The notes below the pieces were generated by a model, which was given only the letters and a program-made list of their open reading frames with translations, searched no databases and was not told the origin of the DNA. The position numbers and the translations under genes are program-made. Positions 1-7,078 of a stretch of 10,609 nt of DNA are shown here, one piece after another. The number at the start of each line of letters is the position of its first letter. Positions within the stretch are counted from its first letter, which is position 1. Source of the stretch: Microcaldota archaeon (GTDB lineage: Archaea > Micrarchaeota > Micrarchaeia > Anstonellales > VGKX01). The stretch is taken from assembly GCA_021823945.1 (NCBI GenBank), contig JAKALW010000021.1, positions 1-10,609 of the forward strand, given 5' to 3'.

Positions 1-1
1 C

Positions 2-2758
2 GGTCAATGGCACCAGCTGGCTTTTGTGCGCGACCAGCAAAACGGGCTTATATTGCTTTACGTTGACGGGCTTGTGAGGAATTCCACTGTAGAGCTGCCG
101 AGGAGCCTTGCCAATTCCGCCAGGCTCGGGTTCGGCATTGATTACGGCTTTGGCTCGCTGTACTTCAACGGCAGTTTAGACGAGATGGCCCTGTTCAACC
201 GCTCGCTTTCCGCGTCCGAGATATCCCTGTATTACAACAATTCAAAGGACGGCGTGAAAAACTATTTTGGCGACTGCCGGCACGCCTGCCCAGCATTTGG
301 CGCGGGCAACCTGAACAACGGCTCTGCAGTTGCGGCAACGAGCGTGTTTGCGAACATAACCCTGGACACGGCAACCCAGCTGCGCAATTTCACTTTCAGC
401 TGGAACGGCACGAACTATTCCTTTTACGACTCATCCCTTGCGGGCATGTGGAGCTTTGAGGAGGGCGCGCTTTCCGACAATTTCAATTCCGCTTCAATTT
501 CAGGCTCAAGGTGGAACGTCTCCCCTACCGCCTCCATATCCGTCAACAGGCTCATGGCAACCACAAGCACTGCCTCATGGCAGAACGCCGGGGTCACTTC
601 CAAATACCCGCTTTCCGGGGATTATGACATCCAGATGGACTTTGACGCAGGCAGCTGGGGAACCCCCACCACGCAGTGGAATGCATTCTTCGGCCTTAAT
701 ACCCCGCTGGACGCAGTACTGTGCTACTATTCCAAATCTTCCGATGGCACCAAGCGCTATTATTCATGGGACCAGGCGGCAGGCTCCTCGTTTGGCGGCT
801 CTTTAAACCTTGCCGACACTTCAGGAAAGATTAGGGTAACCCGCGTGGGCAACAACGTGAGCTGCTATTATTACAATTCAGGATGGATACTCTACGCAAC
901 CAGCGTGTCGTCCAATTTCTCCGGCGACACCTATGTACTCTTAACCACGGGCAACAGGGATTCCGGCCAGTCAGTCACCACTTACTTTGACAATTTCATA
1001 GTCAACAAGGGCCAGAAGTTTTCGGATTCAAGCCTTTATTCCAATTCCGCGACATCCAATGGCACGATTTCCTCGCAGCAGGGCCAGTTTGGGCAGTATG
1101 CGGTATTTTCAGGCGCGCCTTCTGGCACCTACATCACGACACTGGACAATGACAGGCTTGACATGTTCCTGCGCAACGTGACTTTGAGCGCATGGTTCAA
1201 GTTCAGCCAGCAGCAGGAGAATTATTACAATGGCACTGCCTATTACGGCTCAATAGCGGGCAAGGGCTGGCTTGCAAGTGTCCCTGACGGCGGCTATGGC
1301 CTTTTCACTGTCAATGACAGCATCTCTTGGCAGGTGAGGAAGGACCCAGTCAACACTTATCTTACCAGCCCCCTGACTTACAGGGACGGGCAGTGGCACA
1401 ATGCGGTCGGCGTCCTCTCGCGCGGCTCAAGCCCCAACCTGCTTCTCTATATTGACGGGGCGCTTGTGAATTCCACCACAAACTCTTCAATTGACAACCA
1501 GAACCTCAATTCCACTTTTGGCTTTGACATAGGTATTTCCGAGGGCACTCCCGGCTCATACAGGTTCTATTTCAACGGCTCACTTGACGAGGTCAGGCTT
1601 TACAACCGCTCCTTGTCGGCCTTGGAAGTGAAGCAGCTCTACCTGTCAAGCCTGCGCAAGCTCAACTCAACTGCCTGGGAATTCGTAACAAACCAGACTA
1701 ACCTGTCAAACGGGGCCTACACTTATGCCGGTTTTGCCACTGACACGCAGGGATATACCGACACAACCGGCATCAGGTCTGTGACGCTTGGTTACTCGCC
1801 TGTAATCTCAACCTATGGAGGTTCAACAACCAATTTTGCAACAGTACCAGACCTGTCAAATGTCACGAACCTGACACTTGAAAAAGTAGGCAAGGGCAAA
1901 ATCAAATTCCCGCCTGCATACTCGGTAAACGCAGTGGGGCAGGACTATGACTCGCAGATTATCATGGACAATGGCATAATTTCAGTGAACTCGTCGGCGC
2001 TTGACCAGTCTTTCAATTCAACTGCCATCCTGACTGTTGACACAACTGGCGTCTATGCTGGCTCTTCCACGCCTATGATTTACTATTACCCTGGCTTTGC
2101 CACAAACAGGTCGGCAATTGTCCAAAGCGGCACTGCATGCTCCGCGCCAAGGTGCACTGGCATAACCTGGAACTCCTCAACAAACATATTGACTTTCAAT
2201 GTGACCGGCTTTTCCAGCTATGGCGTGAATGATTCTGGCTTGGGCGGCGCGTCCAATGGCACAAGCACAAACAACACTGCCACGCTGGGCATAAACATCA
2301 CAAGCACAAACCAGATAGCGGTCTACACGTCAAATGGCTTGAATGACAGCACATTCTCATTCGTGCCAGTCACTCCACCAGCGGCAGGCTCAGTCACATT
2401 GATGTCAAATGAGGTTTCCAATACAACTGGAGGAGAGTTGGGCTTCCTTGTAGAAAACCAGGGAAACGTCAATGTCTCAATCACAGTAGCGTCTGACAAG
2501 AATGCTGCCGCCTTTATCGGCGGCTCCACTCCGCTTTTCCAGATGTTTGGAGGCGCAAATGAGTCGGGCTCATGCGCAGGAACTGGCTTGAACACGAGCA
2601 TGCAGGACCTTGGCGCGTCCGCAATCACAGTGTGCCCGAGCCTTGCTTACCCGGACACTGCCGACACAATCTGGGCATACGTGCTTGTCAGGATAAATTC
2701 CGACAGCCCGCCACAGACAAACACCGCGACATTGACATTTACCAGTACGCAGGTCTGA
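2..2758 (+). CDS. Secreted multi-domain LamG surface protein, 5' truncated
   Basis: The reading frame is open from base 2, so the start and signal peptide lie outside the window; the GTG at 26 is internal to a LamG motif (GQWHQLAFVRD...LLYVDG). At least 918 residues are present. In window numbering: end of a LamG/concanavalin-like domain (about 1-80, ending FNGSLDEMALFNRSLSASEI), a beta linker (85-145), a second LamG (about 145-560) interrupted by another beta-sandwich-like domain (about 160-338, ending YFDNFIVNKG), an Ig-like stretch (565-605), then module A (about 605-750) and module B (about 758-918), both shared with the protein at 4984-6117. NxS/T sequons are very frequent, consistent with archaeal N-glycosylation. 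LamG domains commonly bind glycans or proteins, so a role in adhesion or cell-surface display is inferred. No transmembrane helix or recognisable anchor follows module B. The ligand is unknown. Confidence 0.85.
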   Translation, partial: GQWHQLAFVRDQQNGLILLYVDGLVRNSTVELPRSLANSARLGFGIDYGFGSLYFNGSLDEMALFNRSLSASEISLYYNNSKDGVKNYFGDCRHACPAFGAGNLNNGSAVAATSVFANITLDTATQLRNFTFSWNGTNYSFYDSSLAGMWSFEEGALSDNFNSASISGSRWNVSPTASISVNRLMATTSTASWQNAGVTSKYPLSGDYDIQMDFDAGSWGTPTTQWNAFFGLNTPLDAVLCYYSKSSDGTKRYYSWDQAAGSSFGGSLNLADTSGKIRVTRVGNNVSCYYYNSGWILYATSVSSNFSGDTYVLLTTGNRDSGQSVTTYFDNFIVNKGQKFSDSSLYSNSATSNGTISSQQGQFGQYAVFSGAPSGTYITTLDNDRLDMFLRNVTLSAWFKFSQQQENYYNGTAYYGSIAGKGWLASVPDGGYGLFTVNDSISWQVRKDPVNTYLTSPLTYRDGQWHNAVGVLSRGSSPNLLLYIDGALVNSTTNSSIDNQNLNSTFGFDIGISEGTPGSYRFYFNGSLDEVRLYNRSLSALEVKQLYLSSLRKLNSTAWEFVTNQTNLSNGAYTYAGFATDTQGYTDTTGIRSVTLGYSPVISTYGGSTTNFATVPDLSNVTNLTLEKVGKGKIKFPPAYSVNAVGQDYDSQIIMDNGIISVNSSALDQSFNSTAILTVDTTGVYAGSSTPMIYYYPGFATNRSAIVQSGTACSAPRCTGITWNSSTNILTFNVTGFSSYGVNDSGLGGASNGTSTNNTATLGINITSTNQIAVYTSNGLNDSTFSFVPVTPPAAGSVTLMSNEVSNTTGGELGFLVENQGNVNVSITVASDKNAAAFIGGSTPLFQMFGGANESGSCAGTGLNTSMQDLGASAITVCPSLAYPDTADTIWAYVLVRINSDSPPQTNTATLTFTSTQV
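1799..2755 (+). repeat. Paired C-terminal modules A+B, paralogous to 5147-6114
   Basis: The coding sequence here and at 5147-6114 encodes the same two modules. Module A shares NLTLEK, a YPP/FPP motif, SALxxxFNS, a Cys pair and NILTFNVTGFSSYGVN / YILTFNAPHFSGYAVN. Module B shares ATLGINITSTNQI, NTTGG, GNVNVSITV, FIGGS, PLFQMFG, a second Cys pair (GSC...CPSLA), DTIW and PPQTxTATL.FTSTQ. Amino-acid identity is much higher in B than in A. Many third codon positions differ even where the residues match, so the duplication looks old and held by protein-level selection. I do not recognise either module as a named family. Confidence 0.85.
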
Positions 2759-2900
2759 CCTGCCAATGCGGTGCAACGCTGACATTCACGAGCACGCAGG
2801 TCTGAGCCCAAACCAATACAACGAAATTGGCCTTTACAAGAACTCAGGTCTGAGTTTTGAATGAAACATCCAGCTGGCATTCAGAAGCACGCGGGAGTGA
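2708..2900 (+). repeat. Degenerate tandem copies of the 3' end of the LamG gene
   Basis: The last codons of the LamG gene (PPQTNTATLTFTSTQV-stop, TGA at 2756-2758) recur three times downstream. Copy 2 ends TLTFTSTQV-stop (TGA 2803-2805). Copy 3 reads AQTNTTKLAFTRTQV-stop (TGA 2851-2853). Copy 4 reads QLAFRSTRE-stop (TGA 2898-2900). Stop-to-stop spacings are 47, 48 and 47 bp, so the copies fall in different frames and cannot extend the protein. Decay increases with distance from the gene. They look like relics, not coding sequence; possible sources are tandem duplication or successive deletion of paralogous genes sharing this 3' end. Confidence 0.85.
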
Positions 2901-3000
2901 AACAAAGGGCTACAGCCTTGTTGGCATGCAGGCATGCTGCCACATGCAAAAAAATCGCATATGCCCCACTATGTGGATCTTTTAATATGTAGCTACCTCC

Positions 3001-3018
3001 AAGGAATATTTATATATA
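3001..3018 (+). promoter_or_regulatory. TATA box with purine-rich BRE, promoter of the Gly-rich protein gene
   Basis: The element TTTATATATA (3009-3018) is preceded by purine-rich AAGGAA (3001-3006), which fits an archaeal BRE/TATA pair. Its centre is about 26 nt upstream of the ATG at 3040, the usual TATA-to-start-site distance in archaea, so transcription should begin at or next to the start codon. No Shine-Dalgarno sequence precedes this ATG, which agrees with a leaderless transcript. The rest of the 2901-3000 gap has an A7 run (2948-2954) and a second AT-rich stretch (TTTTAATA, about 2980-2987), and I see no gene in it. Confidence 0.75.
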
Positions 3019-3039
3019 CTTCATTCTCATTATTGTTTC

Positions 3040-4965
3040 ATGTCATTACGCTTGAATTTCAACCTTGGAATATCGAGCCAGCTTTTTGTATTTTTCATGT
3101 TCTTGTTGGCCCCAACCATGTTTGCTGCTGCCCTCTCGGGGACAGGCTGCACAACAGGCGGCGACTGCGTGGTAAACACTACCCAGACAATCGACAGCGG
3201 CACGACTTATTATTTCAATTCTCTCGTGATAAACCCCGGGGTAACCATCACACTTGCCTATTCCAGCGCCGCCGCTGGCGGTTCAGTCTGGTTCTATGTC
3301 GCTAATGCCGCCAACATTTCAGGCGCCATAGCGGCCAATGGCGCTCCTGGCTCAGGCTCCAATCCTAACGGTGGCGGCTATGCAGGCGGCCAGGGCGGGA
3401 ACAATGGCGGTACAGGTGGCGGTGGTGGCGGATATGTCTCCATCTATGCTAAAATCATTAACATAACATCCAATGGCTCTATTAGCGCCAATGCTGGCAA
3501 TGGCAATCCCACTCAGGGCGGAACTACAGGTGGCGGCGGTGGTGGCTCTGGCGGCACTATAAAGCTCTATGCAGGTAGCATAAATTTTAATGGAGCAATC
3601 AGCGCTATCGGCGGCAATGGCGCGACCAATGGAGGTGGCGGGGCTGGCGGCTCGCTTGTTATGATGCCGCTTACAATAGCTTACCTTTCGCAAGGCAGCA
3701 TTAATCTAAATGGCGGCAGTGGCTCGAATGCTGGCGATGGTGGCATTGGCGCCAACGGCGGCGGAAGCGGGAGGGCTGGCGGCGCAGCAGGCGCAGGCAG
3801 CTATTTCTGGCCAGGCGGCTCTGGCGGCGGCTCTGGCGGCGCAGGCGCATACAATGGCGGCGCGGTAGGTGCGGCCAATGCGGCAAGGAATATAAAGCTC
3901 TACAATGCGTACGTGCCTTCAGGCTCAATTTTTTCTATTTCATCCAGCGGTGCAAGCTCGGGCTTGATGGACGCCTATCTGACTCCGTCATCGTCGAAAT
4001 ATTCGGGGCTTTCAGTCACTTACAAACCTGACAATATGCTCTTGGCGTCTTTCGGGCCTGACATGTCGCCTACCGTCTCCACTAACTTCACAATAGTGAA
4101 TTCTTCCAACCAGGGTCAGGCATATGCGTCGCTTCTTACTGGTTCTGACGGCACTGTAACATCTGTAATCGCCCTGTTGCCATCTGAATCATACAATGTC
4201 CTTACAAGCGCGGCGTCAAACAACGGACATGTATCCTTTGCGTATGCCAACACAACAAGTCCCCAGCAAAGCGGTGTTTTCCTAAAAACATCATCGATTA
4301 TTCCAAAACTTTTGCTCAGATGGCTAAACACTGTAGCATACTCTCCTTCTAACACAGCCCTTTCAGGCAAGGGCGTATATGCCACTGTGGATGGCTCCTA
4401 CGCGTGCGCGGGCTCAACCGACTCTTCAGGCTCCTTATCATGCCTGCTTGTAAAGACGGCCGTGGACGGCTCCAATGCAGCAGTGGATTATTCAATCAAT
4501 CTCACTGTGGCGGAATACAATTCCCCTATCCTTTTCGATTACGTCCAGGTCCCCAATTCAATATACCTGGGCGGGGCAAACGACACAGTGCGCCTTACTG
4601 GCTTCACTTCGACGACCGACATGGCTCTGAACTCGAATTATTACCGGTACATTTTCTATCCGATAAAGACCAACGGGGAGAGCGGCTTTGCATTCAGGGA
4701 AACCATACCCTCGGATTTCAGCTTCAACTCCCCGGCGGTGGTCTACATGTCCAACGGGACTATAGTGTCCAACTGCACTGTGGCATTGATAGGCCAGTCA
4801 TACGTTCTTGACAGCTCCAACTGCGCAATGCTTGGCAACCAGGCAAGCTCGGGCGACTGGGTGAAAGTGGCATACATACTCAACAGCCCGACAACCGACG
4901 CTTTTTTCACGCAGACCAAGACTTATGACTTCAGCACGGCAAACCTGTCGGTAACGTCTCCGTAA
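3040..4965 (+). CDS. Secreted glycine-rich beta-repeat surface protein
   Basis: This 641-residue protein begins with a signal peptide (polar start, hydrophobic core about 12-30, Ala-rich cleavage region before LSGTGC). From about 80 to 300 it alternates beta-strand pairs of the form GGxhxhYxxxINxxGxISAxxGxG with long Gly/Ser/Asn-rich loops; copies begin near residues 80, 130, 171, 203 and, degenerate, 283. This pattern resembles Gly-rich adhesin or beta-solenoid repeats. Residues 310-641 are beta-rich, with many NxS/T sequons and three Cys pairs (CAGSTDSSGSLSC; CTVALIG...SSNC; CTTGGDC near the N-terminus). No membrane helix or anchor closes the protein. The ATG is chosen because it opens the signal peptide and sits 26 nt from the TATA box. 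The next gene starts 18 nt after the stop and is probably co-transcribed. Envelope structure or adhesion is likely; the exact role is unknown. Confidence 0.85.
   Translation: MSLRLNFNLGISSQLFVFFMFLLAPTMFAAALSGTGCTTGGDCVVNTTQTIDSGTTYYFNSLVINPGVTITLAYSSAAAGGSVWFYVANAANISGAIAANGAPGSGSNPNGGGYAGGQGGNNGGTGGGGGGYVSIYAKIINITSNGSISANAGNGNPTQGGTTGGGGGGSGGTIKLYAGSINFNGAISAIGGNGATNGGGGAGGSLVMMPLTIAYLSQGSINLNGGSGSNAGDGGIGANGGGSGRAGGAAGAGSYFWPGGSGGGSGGAGAYNGGAVGAANAARNIKLYNAYVPSGSIFSISSSGASSGLMDAYLTPSSSKYSGLSVTYKPDNMLLASFGPDMSPTVSTNFTIVNSSNQGQAYASLLTGSDGTVTSVIALLPSESYNVLTSAASNNGHVSFAYANTTSPQQSGVFLKTSSIIPKLLLRWLNTVAYSPSNTALSGKGVYATVDGSYACAGSTDSSGSLSCLLVKTAVDGSNAAVDYSINLTVAEYNSPILFDYVQVPNSIYLGGANDTVRLTGFTSTTDMALNSNYYRYIFYPIKTNGESGFAFRETIPSDFSFNSPAVVYMSNGTIVSNCTVALIGQSYVLDSSNCAMLGNQASSGDWVKVAYILNSPTTDAFFTQTKTYDFSTANLSVTSP
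3276..3950 (+). repeat. Coding repeats: Gly-rich loops plus beta-strand pairs
   Basis: Within the preceding gene, five copies of a strand-pair motif (GGSVWFYV, GGYVSIYA, GGTIKLYA, GGSLVMMP and the degenerate RNIKLYNA) start near 3276, 3427, 3550, 3646 and 3886. They are separated by Gly-rich loops of variable length encoded by GGC/GGT/GGA runs. The variable spacing points to loop expansion and contraction between conserved strands. Confidence 0.75.
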
Positions 4966-4983
4966 TTTAGTGCGTGGTCAGGC

Positions 4984-6117
4984 ATGGGAAAAACAAACCA
5001 GCTTTCAGGCAAGGCGGCCATTCTGGCTTTCCTTGCCATTGCCCTGGCTTTGGCAGGCGCGCTCAACGCCGCCGGCTCCTTCTACCAAATCAGGAATTAC
5101 ACTGCCACGGTCAACAATGTCAACAGGACGGTTTTTGGCATAGTGAACCCGCCAGTGCTTGTGGAATCCAACATAACGCCGCACATTATCACGTTCAATG
5201 GCAGGACACCTGACTTCACTTCAGTCCAGGACCCGACTAATATCAAGAACCTGACTTTGGAGAAGCTGGGCTATGGCGCAATTTCATACCCGCCCAACCA
5301 GTCGGTAGACGTCCTGGGCGCGAACCTTGAGAATTTCGTCATAATAAACAAGGGCCTTGTAAGCGTCAATATCAGCGCGCTCAACCCGACTTTCAATTCA
5401 AGCAGCCTGATTGAAATGAACCTGTCAGGGCTCTATTCCGCTGGTCCGGTTCCTCCAATCCTCTATTCGCCCGGTGTTTTCACCACCCTGAAAGACGCTG
5501 CCATGAATGGGCAGGACTGCGTGGCCCTTGGCTATTGCACCAATGTTTCCTGGAGCAATACCACATACATCCTCACGTTCAATGCGCCGCACTTCTCAGG
5601 CTATGCGGTCAATGTGAGCGGCATTCTGCTTTGGAACCAGAACGCCACCCTTGGCATAAATATCACGTCCACAAACCAGATTTCTGTCTATACGTCCTTT
5701 GGCTCCAATGACAGTGCCCTGAGCTTCATGCCCGTAGTCCCGCCTGCCGGCGGTTTTGTGGTACTGAGTTCCAATGAGACTGCCAACACAACTGGCGGCA
5801 AGACCGGCTTTTTGGTAAGAAATGACGGCAATGTCAATGTCTCCATCACCGTGACGTCGGACAAGTCCGCCTCTTCATTCATTGGAGGCTCAGCCCCGCT
5901 GTTCCAGATGTTCGGCGCGGAGAACAAGACAGGCTCCTGCCAGGGCATCAATACCAGCGCGCAAAATTTGAGCGCATCAGCCATTACAATTTGTCCTTCG
6001 CTCGCATTCGCAGACACATCCGATACAATTTGGGGCTACATAAAGGTGAGGATAGGCTCTGACGCGCCGCCCCAGACAAGCACTGCGACCCTGATTTTCA
6101 CAAGCACTCAATCGTAG
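4984..6117 (+). CDS. Secreted A+B module surface protein, paralogue of the LamG protein tail
   Basis: This 377-residue protein has a clear signal peptide (basic start, hydrophobic AILAFLAIALALAGALNAAG, residues 12-31), module A (about 54-213) and module B (about 220-377). Both modules match the C-terminal third of the LamG protein at 2-2758, including two conserved Cys pairs (DCVALGYC; GSC...ICPSLA). The ATG at 4984 opens the signal peptide; only a weak GGT-type ribosome site precedes it, and the gene lies 18 nt after the Gly-rich protein gene, suggesting one transcript. There is no C-terminal helix or anchor. It amounts to the tail of the larger protein with its display domains removed, so it could be an S-layer-like subunit, or a partner that attaches the Gly-rich neighbour to the surface. 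Both roles are inference; I do not recognise the family. Confidence 0.85.
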   Translation: MGKTNQLSGKAAILAFLAIALALAGALNAAGSFYQIRNYTATVNNVNRTVFGIVNPPVLVESNITPHIITFNGRTPDFTSVQDPTNIKNLTLEKLGYGAISYPPNQSVDVLGANLENFVIINKGLVSVNISALNPTFNSSSLIEMNLSGLYSAGPVPPILYSPGVFTTLKDAAMNGQDCVALGYCTNVSWSNTTYILTFNAPHFSGYAVNVSGILLWNQNATLGINITSTNQISVYTSFGSNDSALSFMPVVPPAGGFVVLSSNETANTTGGKTGFLVRNDGNVNVSITVTSDKSASSFIGGSAPLFQMFGAENKTGSCQGINTSAQNLSASAITICPSLAFADTSDTIWGYIKVRIGSDAPPQTSTATLIFTSTQS

Positions 6118-6154
6118 CCGGCGGTGAAACGTTCATTCAACCGCAGCTTTGGCC

Positions 6155-6161
6155 AAAAAAA
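6155..6161 (-). terminator. T7 tract ending the Asn-synthase-like gene
   Basis: On the minus strand a run of seven T follows the stop codon of the 6171-7034 gene by about 10 nt. Archaeal terminators are often simple T runs, and the site lies between convergent genes, which fits. Confidence 0.5.
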
Positions 6162-6169
6162 CGGGGTTG

Positions 6170-6200
6170 CTCATTCTTCTTTCTTTTCCCTTCTTCCTGT
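6170..6200 (+). terminator. Pyrimidine-rich tract ending the surface-protein transcript
   Basis: On the plus strand a T/C-rich stretch (TTCTTCTTTCTTTTC near 6174-6188 and continuing) lies 55-80 nt after the stop at 6117. It could end the surface-protein transcript. It also codes for the Lys/Glu-rich C-terminus of the convergent gene, so its composition may have no other cause. Confidence 0.3.
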
Positions 6201-7034
6201 CTTCTCAAAATAGTCAAGGAGCAGCTTGTGCACGCCCGTGCCGTATTGCATTGCGATTTTCGGGCGCCTGACGGCCTCGTTTGGAACGCGAAGGCGCTTT
6301 GCCGCCTCGCGAAGCTGGGGCTTCTTGTGCTCCCGCGTATACATCTTGGCCTCAGGCGCGCACCCGAAAGCAAGGGAAATCACGTCCTCGTCAATGAACG
6401 GGAACAAAGCCTCAATGCCGAAATGCGCGCATATCCTGGTGGTCGCAAGCAGATCCTTTTTCGGAAGCGCAATCAGCTCGTCTTTGAGCACCTGCATCAT
6501 GTCCTCGCCCTGCTCGTATTTGTCATAATGCCTGCTATAACCGGCGAAAAGCTCTTCCGCGCCGCTGCCAAACATGATAGATTTCACTCCCTGTTTAGCG
6601 GCTTCCTGCGCAATCTCATATACGCACAAGCCCAGCTCCGCCTTCATCAGGCGCTTTTCAAATGAGCCGAAAATAGCCTCGCATTTGGCAAGGTCATCAA
6701 GCAAGGCGTCTCCGGATTTTTCAATTACGCGGAGGTTGGCGGCAGCGCCCATCTGCGCGGCAATGCTCTTTGCTGCTGGAATGTCTTTCGAGCTTGGCAT
6801 GCCGAAACAGAAAAGCAGCATATCGGGGTCATGCTCCACCGCGACTTTGGCAATCACTGCGGAATCGACGCCGCCCGAGAACGCGCATGCCGCCGGGTAC
6901 TGAGAATCGATTATTGTTGTCTTGACTGCTTTTTTGAGCGCCAGGGCGAGGGCTCTCGCATCACATTGCAGCTGGGACTCGCTTTTCGCAATGCCGGCCT
7001 TTATCCTGTGCTCAATCTCTCCAGTTGTCGCCAT
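6171..7034 (-). CDS. Stand-alone asparagine-synthase-like PP-loop ATPase
   Basis: This 287-residue protein matches the synthetase half of class B asparagine synthetases. The ATP-pyrophosphatase loop AFSGGVDS is at 51-58, FGSGAEELFAGY at 155-166 (the family form is usually GxGADExFxGY, so Asp is replaced by Glu), FPFIDEDV at 211-218, and KPQLREAA...RRPKIAMQYGTG at 238-267. The N-terminal glutamine amidotransferase domain is absent, so ammonia or another nucleophile would have to be supplied some other way. The domain is also shorter than the roughly 350 residues of the bacterial AsnB C-terminal half. The enzyme should adenylate a carboxylate; whether that is aspartate is not shown. The ATG at 7034 has AAGGA 7 nt upstream. 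The gene lies downstream of tRNA-Arg and a hairpin cluster on the same strand, converges with the surface-protein genes, and has no evident TATA box of its own. Confidence 0.8.
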   Translation of the reverse strand: MATTGEIEHRIKAGIAKSESQLQCDARALALALKKAVKTTIIDSQYPAACAFSGGVDSAVIAKVAVEHDPDMLLFCFGMPSSKDIPAAKSIAAQMGAAANLRVIEKSGDALLDDLAKCEAIFGSFEKRLMKAELGLCVYEIAQEAAKQGVKSIMFGSGAEELFAGYSRHYDKYEQGEDMMQVLKDELIALPKKDLLATTRICAHFGIEALFPFIDEDVISLAFGCAPEAKMYTREHKKPQLREAAKRLRVPNEAVRRPKIAMQYGTGVHKLLLDYFEKTGRREKKEE

Positions 7035-7078
7035 TTTGGATTCCTTTTTGCTAAATTAGTTACTGACTCACTCTTCTT

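Noticed and set aside
26..28. GTG as the true start of the first gene
   Set aside because: The reading frame upstream encodes GQWHQLAF, a standard LamG motif continuous with what follows, so the gene begins before the window.
2572..2805. A small + strand gene overlapping the end of the LamG gene, ending in the same TLTFTSTQV tail
   Set aside because: Its first part is an out-of-frame reading of the LamG gene; only the tail resembles a protein because it is a relic copy of the gene end. A programmed frameshift onto it was considered, but no slippery site or structure was seen.
2919..2945. GCATGC-rich inverted repeat (TGGCA...TGCCA) as a terminator or regulatory site
   Set aside because: The pairing is short and imperfect and no T run follows on the plus strand, so there is no support beyond a chance palindrome.
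3352..3928. Minus-strand and alternate-frame open stretches across the Gly-rich repeats
   Set aside because: GGC/GGT-rich coding sequence lacks stops in several frames by composition; the translations are Ala/Thr/Arg-rich without structure.
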